Positions 35,996-44,615 of a DNA stretch of 64,000 nt are shown in pieces. The first letter of the stretch is position 1. Each line of letters starts with the position of its first letter. Source of the stretch: JAGNHS01 sp964609695 (GTDB lineage: Bacteria; Bdellovibrionota; UBA2428); contig CAZSSP010000005.1 in assembly GCA_964609695.1 (NCBI GenBank), positions 1 to 64,000 of the forward strand. Reading direction: 5' to 3'. The notes beneath the pieces are model-generated. The model worked only from the letters and a program-made list of their open reading frames with translations, made no database searches and was not told the origin of the DNA. The position numbers and the translations under genes are program-made.

Positions 35996-36967
35996 CTAAA
36001 GACTTCTAAAGCTATCTGTAGCCCTAATTAAAGCGTCTATAATGCCCCCTTCAGAGGCGGCATGTCCTGCATCCGCTATAATTTCAAGCTTGGCTTCAGG
36101 CCAAGCCTTATGTAACTCCCAGGCCTGATCCAAAGGCGTGCACATATCATAACGACCATGAACTATTACGGCGGGAATTTTCTTTTCTCTTAAAACTTTA
36201 ACATTTTCTAAAATCCAATTATCGCTTTTGAAAAAAGCGCCATGAACAAAATAGTGATTCTCAATTCGAGCAAAAGCAGTAGAAAATTGATCATCAGAAA
36301 AATGCTCAATCACTGAAGCATCCGGAAAAAGTTTTATCGTAGACCCTTCCCACTTCGACCAGGCTTTCGCAGCCTTTAGCATCTCAGCTTTATTAGATGA
36401 CGTTAAGCGCTTGTGATAAGCGCTCATCAAATCCCCTCGCTCTTCGATGGGTATCGGTGCTAAAAAACCCTCCCAATCATCAGGAAACACAAACGAAGCC
36501 CCATCTTGATAAAACCAATGAAGATCACGCTTTCTACACAAAAATATTCCACGCAACACCATAGAACTCACCCGCTCAGGATGGGTAATGGAATAACTTA
36601 AAGCCAAAGTGCTTCCCCACGATCCACCAAAAACCAACCATTTGCTTATTCCCAAATGCTCACGAATTTTTTCGATGTCAGCCACCAAATCCCAAGTTGT
36701 ATTTTCTTCGAGCGAAGCAAAGGGTTGCGAACGCCCACAACCCCGCTGATCAAACAAAACAATTCGATAGTGTTTAGGATCAAAGTATTGCCTGTGGCTA
36801 GCTTCACAGCCCCCGCCCGGACCACCGTGTAAAAAAATTGCAGCGGGTCCTTTGGGGTTACCACATTCTTCAAAATAAATTTTATGTTTTGCGGACACTT
36901 CAAGCATCCCACTATTGAAGGGCTCTAAGGGTTCATATCGAGAACGCCTCACGTCATTATCGCTCAT
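35996..36967 (-). CDS. pip: Proline iminopeptidase
   Basis: A 323-residue cytoplasmic alpha/beta hydrolase of peptidase family S33. HGGPGGG is the oxyanion motif, DQRGCGRSQPFA is the family signature, GGSWGSTLAL holds the nucleophile Ser, and GRYDMCTP and DAGHAASE hold the catalytic Asp and His. It removes N-terminal proline from peptides, useful for a peptide-consuming bacterium. Length matches the family. It is transcribed alone from the divergent region shared with the FadL gene. Confidence 0.95.
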   Translation of the reverse strand: MSDNDVRRSRYEPLEPFNSGMLEVSAKHKIYFEECGNPKGPAAIFLHGGPGGGCEASHRQYFDPKHYRIVLFDQRGCGRSQPFASLEENTTWDLVADIEKIREHLGISKWLVFGGSWGSTLALSYSITHPERVSSMVLRGIFLCRKRDLHWFYQDGASFVFPDDWEGFLAPIPIEERGDLMSAYHKRLTSSNKAEMLKAAKAWSKWEGSTIKLFPDASVIEHFSDDQFSTAFARIENHYFVHGAFFKSDNWILENVKVLREKKIPAVIVHGRYDMCTPLDQAWELHKAWPEAKLEIIADAGHAASEGGIIDALIRATDSFRSL

Positions 36968-36997
36968 GATTCTACTATGAGTTCCCGCCCCCCAGCG

Positions 36998-37026
36998 TTG
37001 TCAAGCCTAGAAACAAATGATTGAAT
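36998..37026 (+). promoter_or_regulatory. Possible promoter of the FadL-AacS operon
   Basis: TTGTCA (36998-37003) and TTGAAT (37021-37026) are 17 bases apart, 25 bases before the start codon of the FadL-type gene, with AGGAG as ribosome site. Confidence 0.4.
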
Positions 37027-37051
37027 GTAAGCCTAGAGGTAGGAGTACATC

Positions 37052-38353
37052 ATGAACCAACATCTGAGGATTTTATCCTTATTGTCTTTTCTATTAACCA
37101 TCACAAGTTTTGCTGGAGGCTTCGAAAAGAACGTTCTCTGGTCGGGAAAACACGCCGGTATTGCCGGAGCCGGTGCTTCCAGTGTTGAAGGCCCCGATTC
37201 ATTACTTTTTAACCCAGCAGGATTAGTTGATGCACGTAATTTTGATATTACAGTTAACGCCTCTCCAACTTGGGGACGTTTCAAGGCCCCACTTTATAAG
37301 GCCATTGCTCCAGCGCTCAATGAACAAGCCGATGGCAAGCGCACTTTCTCCCCAGTCTTTGGATTGAATGCTGCTTATAAACTCAATGAAGATCTCGCTA
37401 TTGGTTTGGGCTACTTTGTAGCGGGTGGTTCTAATGTGAATTATGGATCTCAAGATGTTTCTAGCACTTATGGATACACTTCATTTCATCCTGAATACCG
37501 AACACAAATTGCTATGACAGAAGCTTCTGTTGGTGCTGCCTATAGAATTTCTCCAGCTCTCAGTTTTGGAGCCGCATGGCGAATGAGTATGGTCAATGTT
37601 GACTATATCAGCGCAAACGTCACCTCAACGAGCATGCTAGCTGTACGATTTACTGATCTTAAAGACACCACTTACAATGGATTCAGAGTTGGATTCAAAT
37701 ACGCACCAGAAGGCGGATCTTTTGGCTTTGGAGTTAATGCTCGTACAAAAATTAAATTCAAAGCTGAAGGTGATTTAAGCGGTGACCTCACAACAGCCGC
37801 TAATAAAAGTTTAAGAACTGCACTTCTCGGCTCTAAGGGATCGATGAGCAGCAATTTCCCATTACAAATTGCCACTGGCGCTCATTATAATCTTTCAGAA
37901 AAAATGAGAATTTATGGTGAATGGGTATGGACACAATATTCCATCAACAAAAATATCACAGCTTCTGGAACACTCAGAAACACTACAACAAACGCCATTA
38001 TTTACGAAGCTAACGATAACACCCTAGTGACTCGCTGGAATGATCAACACAATTTCCGCATTGCCACTGAATACACCGAGCTCCCCTGGGCACTCAGAGC
38101 AGGTTACGTGTTAACCACAGCCGTAGTTCCACCTGAATACGCTAAACCAACTCTTTCAACTCCTGGATTAGGTCACACTATCACTCTAGGAACTGGAAAA
38201 AAATTCATGGATGATGCACTCAGTTTTGATACTGCCGTTGAATATAGCTGGGCTCACGGAAGCTACGCTAAAGATCGCGGAACAGGCAATCTTCTTGGAG
38301 ACTACGACAGCAATGTCATGGCTCTTCATCTAGGCCTTGGCTACATATTCTAA
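37052..38353 (+). CDS. FadL/OmpP1/TodX-family outer-membrane transporter
   Basis: A 433-residue outer-membrane barrel with a signal peptide (ending SFAGG). The hatch region AGAGASSVEGPDSLLFNPAGL is the family signature (FadL NPAxL), and repeated amphipathic strands follow to a terminal aromatic residue (LGLGYIF). These channels take up long-chain fatty acids and other hydrophobic compounds. It is followed 12 bases later by acetoacetyl-CoA synthetase, so the pair may handle imported lipid or ketone carbon. Confidence 0.88.
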   Translation: MNQHLRILSLLSFLLTITSFAGGFEKNVLWSGKHAGIAGAGASSVEGPDSLLFNPAGLVDARNFDITVNASPTWGRFKAPLYKAIAPALNEQADGKRTFSPVFGLNAAYKLNEDLAIGLGYFVAGGSNVNYGSQDVSSTYGYTSFHPEYRTQIAMTEASVGAAYRISPALSFGAAWRMSMVNVDYISANVTSTSMLAVRFTDLKDTTYNGFRVGFKYAPEGGSFGFGVNARTKIKFKAEGDLSGDLTTAANKSLRTALLGSKGSMSSNFPLQIATGAHYNLSEKMRIYGEWVWTQYSINKNITASGTLRNTTTNAIIYEANDNTLVTRWNDQHNFRIATEYTELPWALRAGYVLTTAVVPPEYAKPTLSTPGLGHTITLGTGKKFMDDALSFDTAVEYSWAHGSYAKDRGTGNLLGDYDSNVMALHLGLGYIF

Positions 38354-38365
38354 GTTGGAGGGATC

Positions 38366-40273
38366 ATGGTGTTAAAGAACCCCGTTCTTTGGCAACCTGA
38401 CTCCAAGCAAATCAATCAATCAAGAATGGCCGAGCTCGCAAAAGAGCTCGGCCATTCTTCGTATCAAACTCTACATCAATGGTCCGTTTCAAACTTCAAA
38501 GATTTCTGGAAACTTTGCTTAGATCAATGTGAAATTATTTACGATGGTTCAAAAGACATTGTTTTTGAAGCTTCACCTAAAAAAACATTTTACGGCGGAT
38601 CATGGTTCCCTAATATCACTCTCAATTACGCCGAAAATCTACTTTCAAAACTTTCTGAAACTCCATTAATTCATCATTCTGAAAATCGCGAAGCAAAAAT
38701 ATATAAAAAGGAAGACATTCTCGACGCTGTTCGAAAAATCCAATCCTATCTCGTCGACAAAGGAATCAAAAAAGGTGATTTTGTTGCAGCCTTAGCCCCA
38801 AACAATGCTGACACATTATTTTGCATGCTGGCTGCCACAAGTTTAGGAGCTATTTGGTCGAGCTGCTCCCCTGAATTTGGAGTGCGAGGAATTCTCGACA
38901 GATTCGAGCAAATTAAACCTAAAATATTATTTCTTAGTGAATCTTATTTTTACAATGGAAAAAAAATTGATTTGAACGAAAAGAACGACGCTATTCTCAA
39001 AGAATTTCCCGAGCTCATTGATCATCTAATCCTAAGCACCGATCCCCGTTCAAGTTACCAACAATATCTTAACTCTGATTCTTCTCATGAAATAGAATTT
39101 GCCAGACTCCCTTTCATGCACCCCCTTTATGTACTTTTTTCATCGGGCACTACAGGGGCCCCAAAGTGCATCGTCCATTCCAGTGGAGGAAGTCTACTAC
39201 AACACGCCAAAGAACATCGCCTCCATTGCGATTTAAAGGCCCATGAAAATCTCTTCTATTTCACTACCACCGGATGGATGATGTGGAATTGGATGATTAG
39301 CGGACTCCAAACTGGAGCCACAATTCACACTTATGATGGATCACCGATCAAAGACAATGGCTGGTCTATCTGGGATATCGTTGAAAAATACAATATTGAA
39401 GTTTTTGGAACATCCGCAAAGTTCATTGGGAATTTTAGAATTCAGAATTCTAAGCTTTCAAACAAACTTAAAAATATCCGTTTATTGTTATCGACAGGCT
39501 CTCCTCTCCTTCCTGAAGATTTCGATTATATTTACGAGCAAAACCCTTCTGGCCATTCGCTTCAAGTTTCCTCTATTTGCGGAGGCACCGATATTGTTTC
39601 ATGTTTTATGTTAGGCAATCCACTCATGCCTGTTTGTCGCGGCGAAATTCAAGCTCCTGGATTGGGCATGGACGTTCACGCCGTAAACGATCAAGGAACT
39701 TCTGTATTAGAAGAAAAAGGCGAACTTGTTTGCACTCAAGTTTTTCCAGCAATGCCAATTGGATTCCTTCATGATTCTGAAAACAAAAAATATGAAGCCG
39801 CCTACTTTACGAAATTTCCTCAAATGTGGCACCATGGAGATTACATTACACATTACAATCACGGTGGAATCACTGTTCATGGACGTTCCGACGCTACACT
39901 CAATCCCGGTGGTGTCAGAATTGGCACTTCAGAAATTTATAGGATAGTTGAAACACACCCCTCAGTGAAAGATAGCTTAGTGGTTGGAAAAACTATTGAG
40001 GGAGATGAAAAAATCATACTTTTCATAGTCCTAAAAGATAAAGAACCCCTCAATGAAAGTGTTGAAAAAGATATTAAATCTAAACTAAGGAGTGAAGCCT
40101 CTCCGCGACATATTCCCTATAAAATTTTCCAAATTCAAGAAATTCCCTACACTATGAGCGGTAAAAAAGTAGAGCTCGCAGTAAAGCAAATCCTCGCCAA
40201 TGAAGAACCAAAGAATATCGAAGCGCTAAGCAATCCCCATTGCCTTGAAGAATATCGAAAAATTAAGATTTGA
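38366..40273 (+). CDS. Acetoacetyl-CoA synthetase
   Basis: A 635-residue AMP-binding enzyme. The N-terminus (LWQPDSKQI, HQWSVSNFKDFW) matches acetoacetate-CoA ligases. FSSGTTGAPKCIVHSSGG is the ATP site, TTTGWMMWNWM and GGTDIV are family motifs, and the terminal YTMSGKKVE carries the catalytic Lys. It makes acetoacetyl-CoA from acetoacetate, ATP and CoA. Ribosome site GGAGGG. A perfect 16-bp inverted repeat lies in codons 19-31. Partner of the FadL-type gene. Confidence 0.9.
   Translation: MVLKNPVLWQPDSKQINQSRMAELAKELGHSSYQTLHQWSVSNFKDFWKLCLDQCEIIYDGSKDIVFEASPKKTFYGGSWFPNITLNYAENLLSKLSETPLIHHSENREAKIYKKEDILDAVRKIQSYLVDKGIKKGDFVAALAPNNADTLFCMLAATSLGAIWSSCSPEFGVRGILDRFEQIKPKILFLSESYFYNGKKIDLNEKNDAILKEFPELIDHLILSTDPRSSYQQYLNSDSSHEIEFARLPFMHPLYVLFSSGTTGAPKCIVHSSGGSLLQHAKEHRLHCDLKAHENLFYFTTTGWMMWNWMISGLQTGATIHTYDGSPIKDNGWSIWDIVEKYNIEVFGTSAKFIGNFRIQNSKLSNKLKNIRLLLSTGSPLLPEDFDYIYEQNPSGHSLQVSSICGGTDIVSCFMLGNPLMPVCRGEIQAPGLGMDVHAVNDQGTSVLEEKGELVCTQVFPAMPIGFLHDSENKKYEAAYFTKFPQMWHHGDYITHYNHGGITVHGRSDATLNPGGVRIGTSEIYRIVETHPSVKDSLVVGKTIEGDEKIILFIVLKDKEPLNESVEKDIKSKLRSEASPRHIPYKIFQIQEIPYTMSGKKVELAVKQILANEEPKNIEALSNPHCLEEYRKIKI
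38422..38459 (+). repeat. Perfect 16-bp inverted repeat inside the start of the acetoacetyl-CoA synthetase gene
   Basis: Bases 38422-38437 pair perfectly with 38444-38459 around GCAAAA. The repeat is 56 bases after the start codon and in coding sequence; it encodes an ordinary-looking stretch (MAELAKELGHSS). The stem is far stronger than expected by chance. It might act as an attenuator between the FadL gene and the synthetase, or be a protein site. Confidence 0.7.
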
Positions 40274-40303
40274 TTAAGTTCTTAACACTCTGAAAAAAAC
40301 ATC

Positions 40304-40327
40304 AACACTTCCATTTTCTTAAGTGTT
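40304..40327 (+). terminator. Weak hairpin after the synthetase gene
   Basis: AACACTT (40304-40310) pairs with AAGTGTT (40321-40327) over a 10-base loop, followed by TAATTG. A weak terminator candidate. Confidence 0.3.
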
Positions 40328-40414
40328 TAATTGTATGGGTATAAATGAGGGCATTATTTTTGCAACACTAAGCATGGGGCAACATCTTAGATCCTGCGAA
40401 GAGGGCGAGGATCC

Positions 40415-41260
40415 ATGCAAAAATTTCTTTTTATGTTTCTATTTCTGTTTCTATATTCCACTTTCACGGAAGCCGCTGGAAGCCGTAAAAAGTCAAAAAA
40501 GAAGTCAAATTCTAGCTCATCCACTAGCAACTCAGGAACATCAAGTCAGACCAATTCAAGCAACAAATACCCTTCAGTCAAAAGCAGCTTTCAGTATCAA
40601 CTCTCTGGTTCTCTGAAAAACTATTCCGTAAATGTTGTTTTTATAGATTTATTTGAAACAAGCAGTAGTCAAATAACGTCTCTTAAAAACCAGGGCAAAA
40701 AAGTCTTTTGCTATTTTAGTGCTGGCACTTCTGAATCGTGGAGAGAAGATTACAATCGTATACCTAATTCCATTAAGGGAAACTCACTAGAAGACTGGCC
40801 GGGAGAGCGATGGCTCAACACTAAAGATTCCGCCACTTTAAACTTAGCCAAAAGTCGACTGGATAAAGCCGTCAGCAAAAAATGTGATGGAGTCGATCCA
40901 GATAATGTCGATGGATACGACAATGACACTGGATTCAGTATTAGTAAAAATGACAGTAAAAGTTTTTTACAAAAACTGGCTAACGAAGCCCACAATAGAG
41001 GACTTCTCATTGGGCTTAAAAATTCTGCCGAAATCGCAAGCTCACTTTCGGGCACTATGGATTGGGTCGTAGCAGAGGAATGTTTTAAATATGGTGAATG
41101 TGGCTCCTATGCTTCTTTTATAAGCAAAAATAAACCCGTATTTATTGTTGAATATTCCACCTCAAAAAAATCTGAATGGTGCTCAAGTGCAAAGTCTCAA
41201 AGTATGTCTTTAATTTTCAGCAATTACGATCTGAATGGCTCAATGAGCACTTGCCCTTAA
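40415..41260 (+). CDS. GH114-like endo-alpha-1,4-polygalactosaminidase, exported
   Basis: A 281-residue protein with a signal peptide (ending FTEAAGS), then a 40-residue Ser/Lys-rich linker. The catalytic barrel is of the GH114/TM1410 type: KKVFCYFSAGTSESWR, GERWLNTKD, GVDPDNVDGYDNDTG, and VAEECFKYGECGSY near the end. GH114 enzymes cleave galactosamine-containing polysaccharides such as the Pel polymer. Export suggests attack on biofilm or prey-surface polysaccharide, or turnover of the cell's own. Ribosome site GAGG before the ATG. Confidence 0.85.
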   Translation: MQKFLFMFLFLFLYSTFTEAAGSRKKSKKKSNSSSSTSNSGTSSQTNSSNKYPSVKSSFQYQLSGSLKNYSVNVVFIDLFETSSSQITSLKNQGKKVFCYFSAGTSESWREDYNRIPNSIKGNSLEDWPGERWLNTKDSATLNLAKSRLDKAVSKKCDGVDPDNVDGYDNDTGFSISKNDSKSFLQKLANEAHNRGLLIGLKNSAEIASSLSGTMDWVVAEECFKYGECGSYASFISKNKPVFIVEYSTSKKSEWCSSAKSQSMSLIFSNYDLNGSMSTCP

Positions 41261-41321
41261 CAATTTCTTAACGAAGAAATCATTGTAATATGATTTAACC
41301 TTACGACGCTTTGAGTCGATA

Positions 41322-42224
41322 ATGGAAGATATGGGCGTTAAAGCTAAGCGGTCCGTTGCTGCATCGGTTTGGTCTCGGGAAATTCATAAGCAGGAATTTG
41401 TCTTGAGCAAACTCTTAAAACTCGAGCAGGAATTGCCCGAAAGATTTATACACTGGATTCCTCTTGCAATGAAATTTAATCAAGCAGGAGTGATCAACGA
41501 AACTCTCGTTGATTTTTATCAGCTCATGATTCCGCTTTATGCTGAGCACTCCAAGCACTCTAAATACATTCGCATAAAAGCCCTCTTTGATATTTGCTTT
41601 GTGTTACTCACCCTTCCAGTCACTCTTCCAATAATCGCATTGATTGCGATTTGGATTAAATTCGAAAGTCCTGGCCCAATATTCTTCAGACAATTGCGAA
41701 TAGGAGAATTGGGTGAACCCTTTTGGATTTACAAATTTAGAACTATGTATGATGGAGCAGAAACTATTCACCCCTCTGGAAAGCCTCTTTTTAAAATTGA
41801 AGAAGATGCAAGAATCACAAAAATTGGTTTAATACTTCGAAAAAACAAACTCGATGAACTTCCACAAATTTTCAACGTCTTAAGAGGACATATGTCGCTC
41901 ATAGGCCCACGTCCATTGAGCGTGAGCGATAGTTTAAGTATGTCATCGCGTTTTCTTGATCGTCTTGCTGTGAAACCTGGAATCTCTGGACTCTGGCAAG
42001 CTCTCCGCCCTCTTGTAAATAATGCCAATGCAAAACTTGCCATGGATGTCATTTACGTTAGAAATTTGTCGTGGAAGCTAGATCTCAAACTATTTTTCTA
42101 CACATTTCGATCTCTATGGATTGGTGAACGCATGCATCGATACAAAAAAGTTCATAACTATAATTACGCAAAAACTCATAAAAACAATAAAGTTATTCGT
42201 TTCCCCGAACCCAACGACTCTTAA
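41322..42224 (+). CDS. Bacterial sugar transferase (undecaprenyl-phosphate glycosyl-1-phosphate transferase)
   Basis: A 300-residue membrane protein. One long membrane helix (about 88-112) leads to the conserved transferase domain: GPIFFRQLRIGELGEPFWIYKFRTM, LRKNKLDELPQIFNVLRG, MSLIGPRPL and KPGISGLWQ. It moves a sugar-1-phosphate to the lipid carrier to start an exopolysaccharide, capsule or O-chain unit. The N-terminal 85 residues are soluble and not recognised. It is not in a polysaccharide cluster; a GH114 gene precedes it. Confidence 0.9.
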   Translation: MEDMGVKAKRSVAASVWSREIHKQEFVLSKLLKLEQELPERFIHWIPLAMKFNQAGVINETLVDFYQLMIPLYAEHSKHSKYIRIKALFDICFVLLTLPVTLPIIALIAIWIKFESPGPIFFRQLRIGELGEPFWIYKFRTMYDGAETIHPSGKPLFKIEEDARITKIGLILRKNKLDELPQIFNVLRGHMSLIGPRPLSVSDSLSMSSRFLDRLAVKPGISGLWQALRPLVNNANAKLAMDVIYVRNLSWKLDLKLFFYTFRSLWIGERMHRYKKVHNYNYAKTHKNNKVIRFPEPNDS

Positions 42225-42293
42225 AAAAATCATGAATAACATGAATGACGCACAAATTTTGATAAATAATAACAACAAGATTAGAATGAAAAT

Positions 42294-43592
42294 ATGCTAA
42301 AGGGATTTCAACAAAGAAGATTTGCGTGGGCCTTATTATTAACATTACTTATTGTATGTATAGCCTTCTGGAGCAGCCAACATGTTCCATCCAGGCTCAT
42401 TTCTAATAACGACAATTCAAAGCAGGAAATCCTCCCTTCAAAAACTTTAAAATTTCTCAAGGGCGAAAATTTGTTTACCTTGTTAGTTAGAGCTGAAATT
42501 CCTACTTTAGATATCAATCAAATTCTCAATAGCGCAAAGGGCCAATTGAATTTTTCCGCATTAAAAACGAATCAAAAAATTGATTTTTTCTCCAATCAAG
42601 AGACTGCCGTTAATAAAGTTCAGTTACATGTGAGCGACACAGATAGTTGGATTTGGGAAAAAAACATTGCCAGCAACACTTGGACCTTTAAAGAACACAA
42701 AGAAAATTCGGAATTCCGACTTATGTCCTACACTGGCATAGTAGAATCTTCTCTCTGGGGCTCAGCCACCGAGGCTCAAATGGACCCTTCTCTCATCGCT
42801 GAATTAACAGAAATTTTTGCCTGGCAAATTGATTTTGCACGTGAAGTTCAAAAAGGTGACAAATGGAGAATTACAGTTGAACAAAAAATGGTGCGTGGTC
42901 GCCCTAGCTCCTGGGGCCGAATTTTAGCTGCTGAGTATGATAATGCTGGCAATAAAAATACAGCACTTCTTTTTGTTAAAGATGGAAAAGATATTGGGTA
43001 CTTTACTCCCGAGGGAAAAAGTCTCAAAAAAATATTCCTAAAAAGCCCTATCAAATATTCCAGAATATCTTCACGCTTCACTCACCGCAGATTTCATCCT
43101 TTACTCAAAACTTTTAGACCTCATCTAGGTGTTGATTATGCCGCTCCATTCGGAACAGAAGTTCGAGCCGTGGGCGATGGTAGCGTCGATATAGCGGGTT
43201 GGAATGGCGGAGCTGGACGCATGGTAAGAATTCGTCACAATTCCACTTACGCCACACAATACAAACACCTCAGCAGAATTCCCGCCTCCGTCAGAGTCAA
43301 TGGTCGAGTTAAACAAGGTCAGGTCATTGGATATGTAGGCTCAAGCGGTTTATCAACAGGTCCTCACTTGCATTTTGAATTTTGGGAAAACAACAGATAC
43401 GTAGATCCACTAGGCAAAAACTTCCCAGTGGCCGAGCCCGTTTCACAAAATTTAATTGCAGATTTTCAAAGGAAAGCGCAAATATTATTAGAAAGCCTTC
43501 CCGTATGGCTCGACGACCCCGCGTTAGGCAAAAATCACTTTGAAATTTCTCAAAATCTCTCGCAGCGCATCTACCAAGAAGCTCTAAACTGA
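42294..43592 (+). CDS. M23 peptidoglycan endopeptidase
   Basis: A 432-residue protein with an N-terminal membrane anchor or signal (residues 10-28), a LysM/OapA-like domain (LKFLKGENLFTLLVRAEI), a linker domain and a C-terminal M23 zinc peptidase: HLGVDYAAPFG (His and Asp ligands) and GPHLHFEFW (HxH). The layout resembles MepM/YebA enzymes that cut peptide cross-links in the cell wall. It may serve wall growth or, in a predator, prey wall entry. Confidence 0.9.
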   Translation: MLKGFQQRRFAWALLLTLLIVCIAFWSSQHVPSRLISNNDNSKQEILPSKTLKFLKGENLFTLLVRAEIPTLDINQILNSAKGQLNFSALKTNQKIDFFSNQETAVNKVQLHVSDTDSWIWEKNIASNTWTFKEHKENSEFRLMSYTGIVESSLWGSATEAQMDPSLIAELTEIFAWQIDFAREVQKGDKWRITVEQKMVRGRPSSWGRILAAEYDNAGNKNTALLFVKDGKDIGYFTPEGKSLKKIFLKSPIKYSRISSRFTHRRFHPLLKTFRPHLGVDYAAPFGTEVRAVGDGSVDIAGWNGGAGRMVRIRHNSTYATQYKHLSRIPASVRVNGRVKQGQVIGYVGSSGLSTGPHLHFEFWENNRYVDPLGKNFPVAEPVSQNLIADFQRKAQILLESLPVWLDDPALGKNHFEISQNLSQRIYQEALN

Positions 43593-43673
43593 CAAATTTG
43601 CACTACCACGCATCGCGCTAATTAGAATTTTTTGGCATGCTTTATCTCATACTTTAAGTATAGACTAAGCCTT

Positions 43674-43916
43674 ATGAGCCAAGACGATATCAACGAAGAA
43701 CTACAAAGACTAAGAGCTGAAAATGCAGCTCTAAAAAAAACAAGCTCTCGAGGACTTTCCATGAAGGTCAGCGATAAAGGAGCTCTTTCGATTTATGGCA
43801 TGGGAAGATTTCCAGTCACTCTTTACAAAGAGCAATGGTTAAAACTCTTGGACATGTCGACTGAAATTCGATCTTTTATCGAAGCTAACGATAGCAAACT
43901 CAGTACTAAAAAATAA
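43674..43916 (+). CDS. Small coiled-coil protein, unknown
   Basis: From the ATG at 43674 this is an 80-residue protein; an ATG at 43632 would add 14 residues that look unrelated. A short N-terminal coiled coil (EELQRLRAENAALKK) is followed by a compact domain with GALSIYGMGRFPVTLYKEQW. Family not recognised. No signal peptide. Confidence 0.6.
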   Translation: MSQDDINEELQRLRAENAALKKTSSRGLSMKVSDKGALSIYGMGRFPVTLYKEQWLKLLDMSTEIRSFIEANDSKLSTKK

Positions 43917-43936
43917 TTTACTGAATTCATTTGCTC

Positions 43937-43972
43937 GGCCATGTGATCTGCTAAAGTCAGCCTCACATGGCC
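43937..43972 (+). promoter_or_regulatory. Hairpin enclosing the thymidine kinase start codon
   Basis: GGCCATGTGA (43937-43946) pairs perfectly with TCACATGGCC (43963-43972) over a 16-base loop. The 3' arm contains the ATG of the thymidine kinase gene (43967-43969), which has no clear Shine-Dalgarno. Folding would hide the start, suggesting translational control. Confidence 0.5.
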
Positions 43973-44569
43973 AAGTTGTATTTTCGCTATGGCGCTGTAG
44001 GTAGCGCCAAAACACTCAACCTCCTAGCAGTCGCTCACAGTTACCGACAACAAAACAAAGAAGTCTTACTTATTAAACCCGATCTTGATACGCGTTTTGG
44101 TAAAAATCAAATTCGTTCGCGCAGTGGACTCGAAAAAGAAGCCGACATTCTTATTTCACCAAATACGCGTTTCTCCCCCGAAGAACTCGCTGGCTTACAT
44201 GCCATTCTCGTTGATGAAGCACAATTTTTAAGTGCAGATTTTATCGATCATCTAAGAGAAATTTCAGTCAAACTCGACATCCCTGTGCTTTGCTATGGAT
44301 TGAGAACAGACTTTAGAAGCTTTCTCTTTGAAGGTTCTAAACGACTTTTGGAAATCGCCGATGCCGTTGAAGAAGTTAAAACAACTTGCCACTTCTGCAA
44401 TAAGAAAGCTATTTTTAATTTAAAGCTAATTGACGGTGTGCCGACAATTTCTGGGCCTACAATTCAACTTGGCGCCGAAGAACTCTATTTACCCGCTTGC
44501 GCCAAATGCTACATCGAACGCATTCCCTCTCTAGAAGTCGCCCGCAAATCCGACTCCCACCCTAATTAA
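43967..44569 (+). CDS. tdk: Thymidine kinase (TK1 type)
   Basis: A 200-residue cytoplasmic enzyme: P-loop GAVGSAKT, the DEAQFL strand, a zinc ribbon (CHFCNK and CAKCY) and the lasso region GAEELYLPAC. The P-loop is slightly unusual (Gly-Ala-Val-Gly-Ser-Ala-Lys-Thr in place of the common GPMFSGKT). It phosphorylates thymidine for salvage, fitting an organism that reuses nucleosides. The start codon lies in a hairpin. An insertion sequence begins eight bases after its stop. Confidence 0.93.
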   Translation: MAKLYFRYGAVGSAKTLNLLAVAHSYRQQNKEVLLIKPDLDTRFGKNQIRSRSGLEKEADILISPNTRFSPEELAGLHAILVDEAQFLSADFIDHLREISVKLDIPVLCYGLRTDFRSFLFEGSKRLLEIADAVEEVKTTCHFCNKKAIFNLKLIDGVPTISGPTIQLGAEELYLPACAKCYIERIPSLEVARKSDSHPN

Positions 44570-44576
44570 CTAGAAA

Positions 44577-44596
44577 CTGTGCGCCGTAAAGAGTGG
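44577..44596 (+). repeat. Left terminal inverted repeat of the insertion sequence
   Basis: CTGTGCGCCGTAAAGAGTGG; 19 of 20 bases match the reverse complement of 45767-45786. Confidence 0.85.
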
Positions 44597-44615
44597 TTGG
44601 AACGGAATCTGCAGG

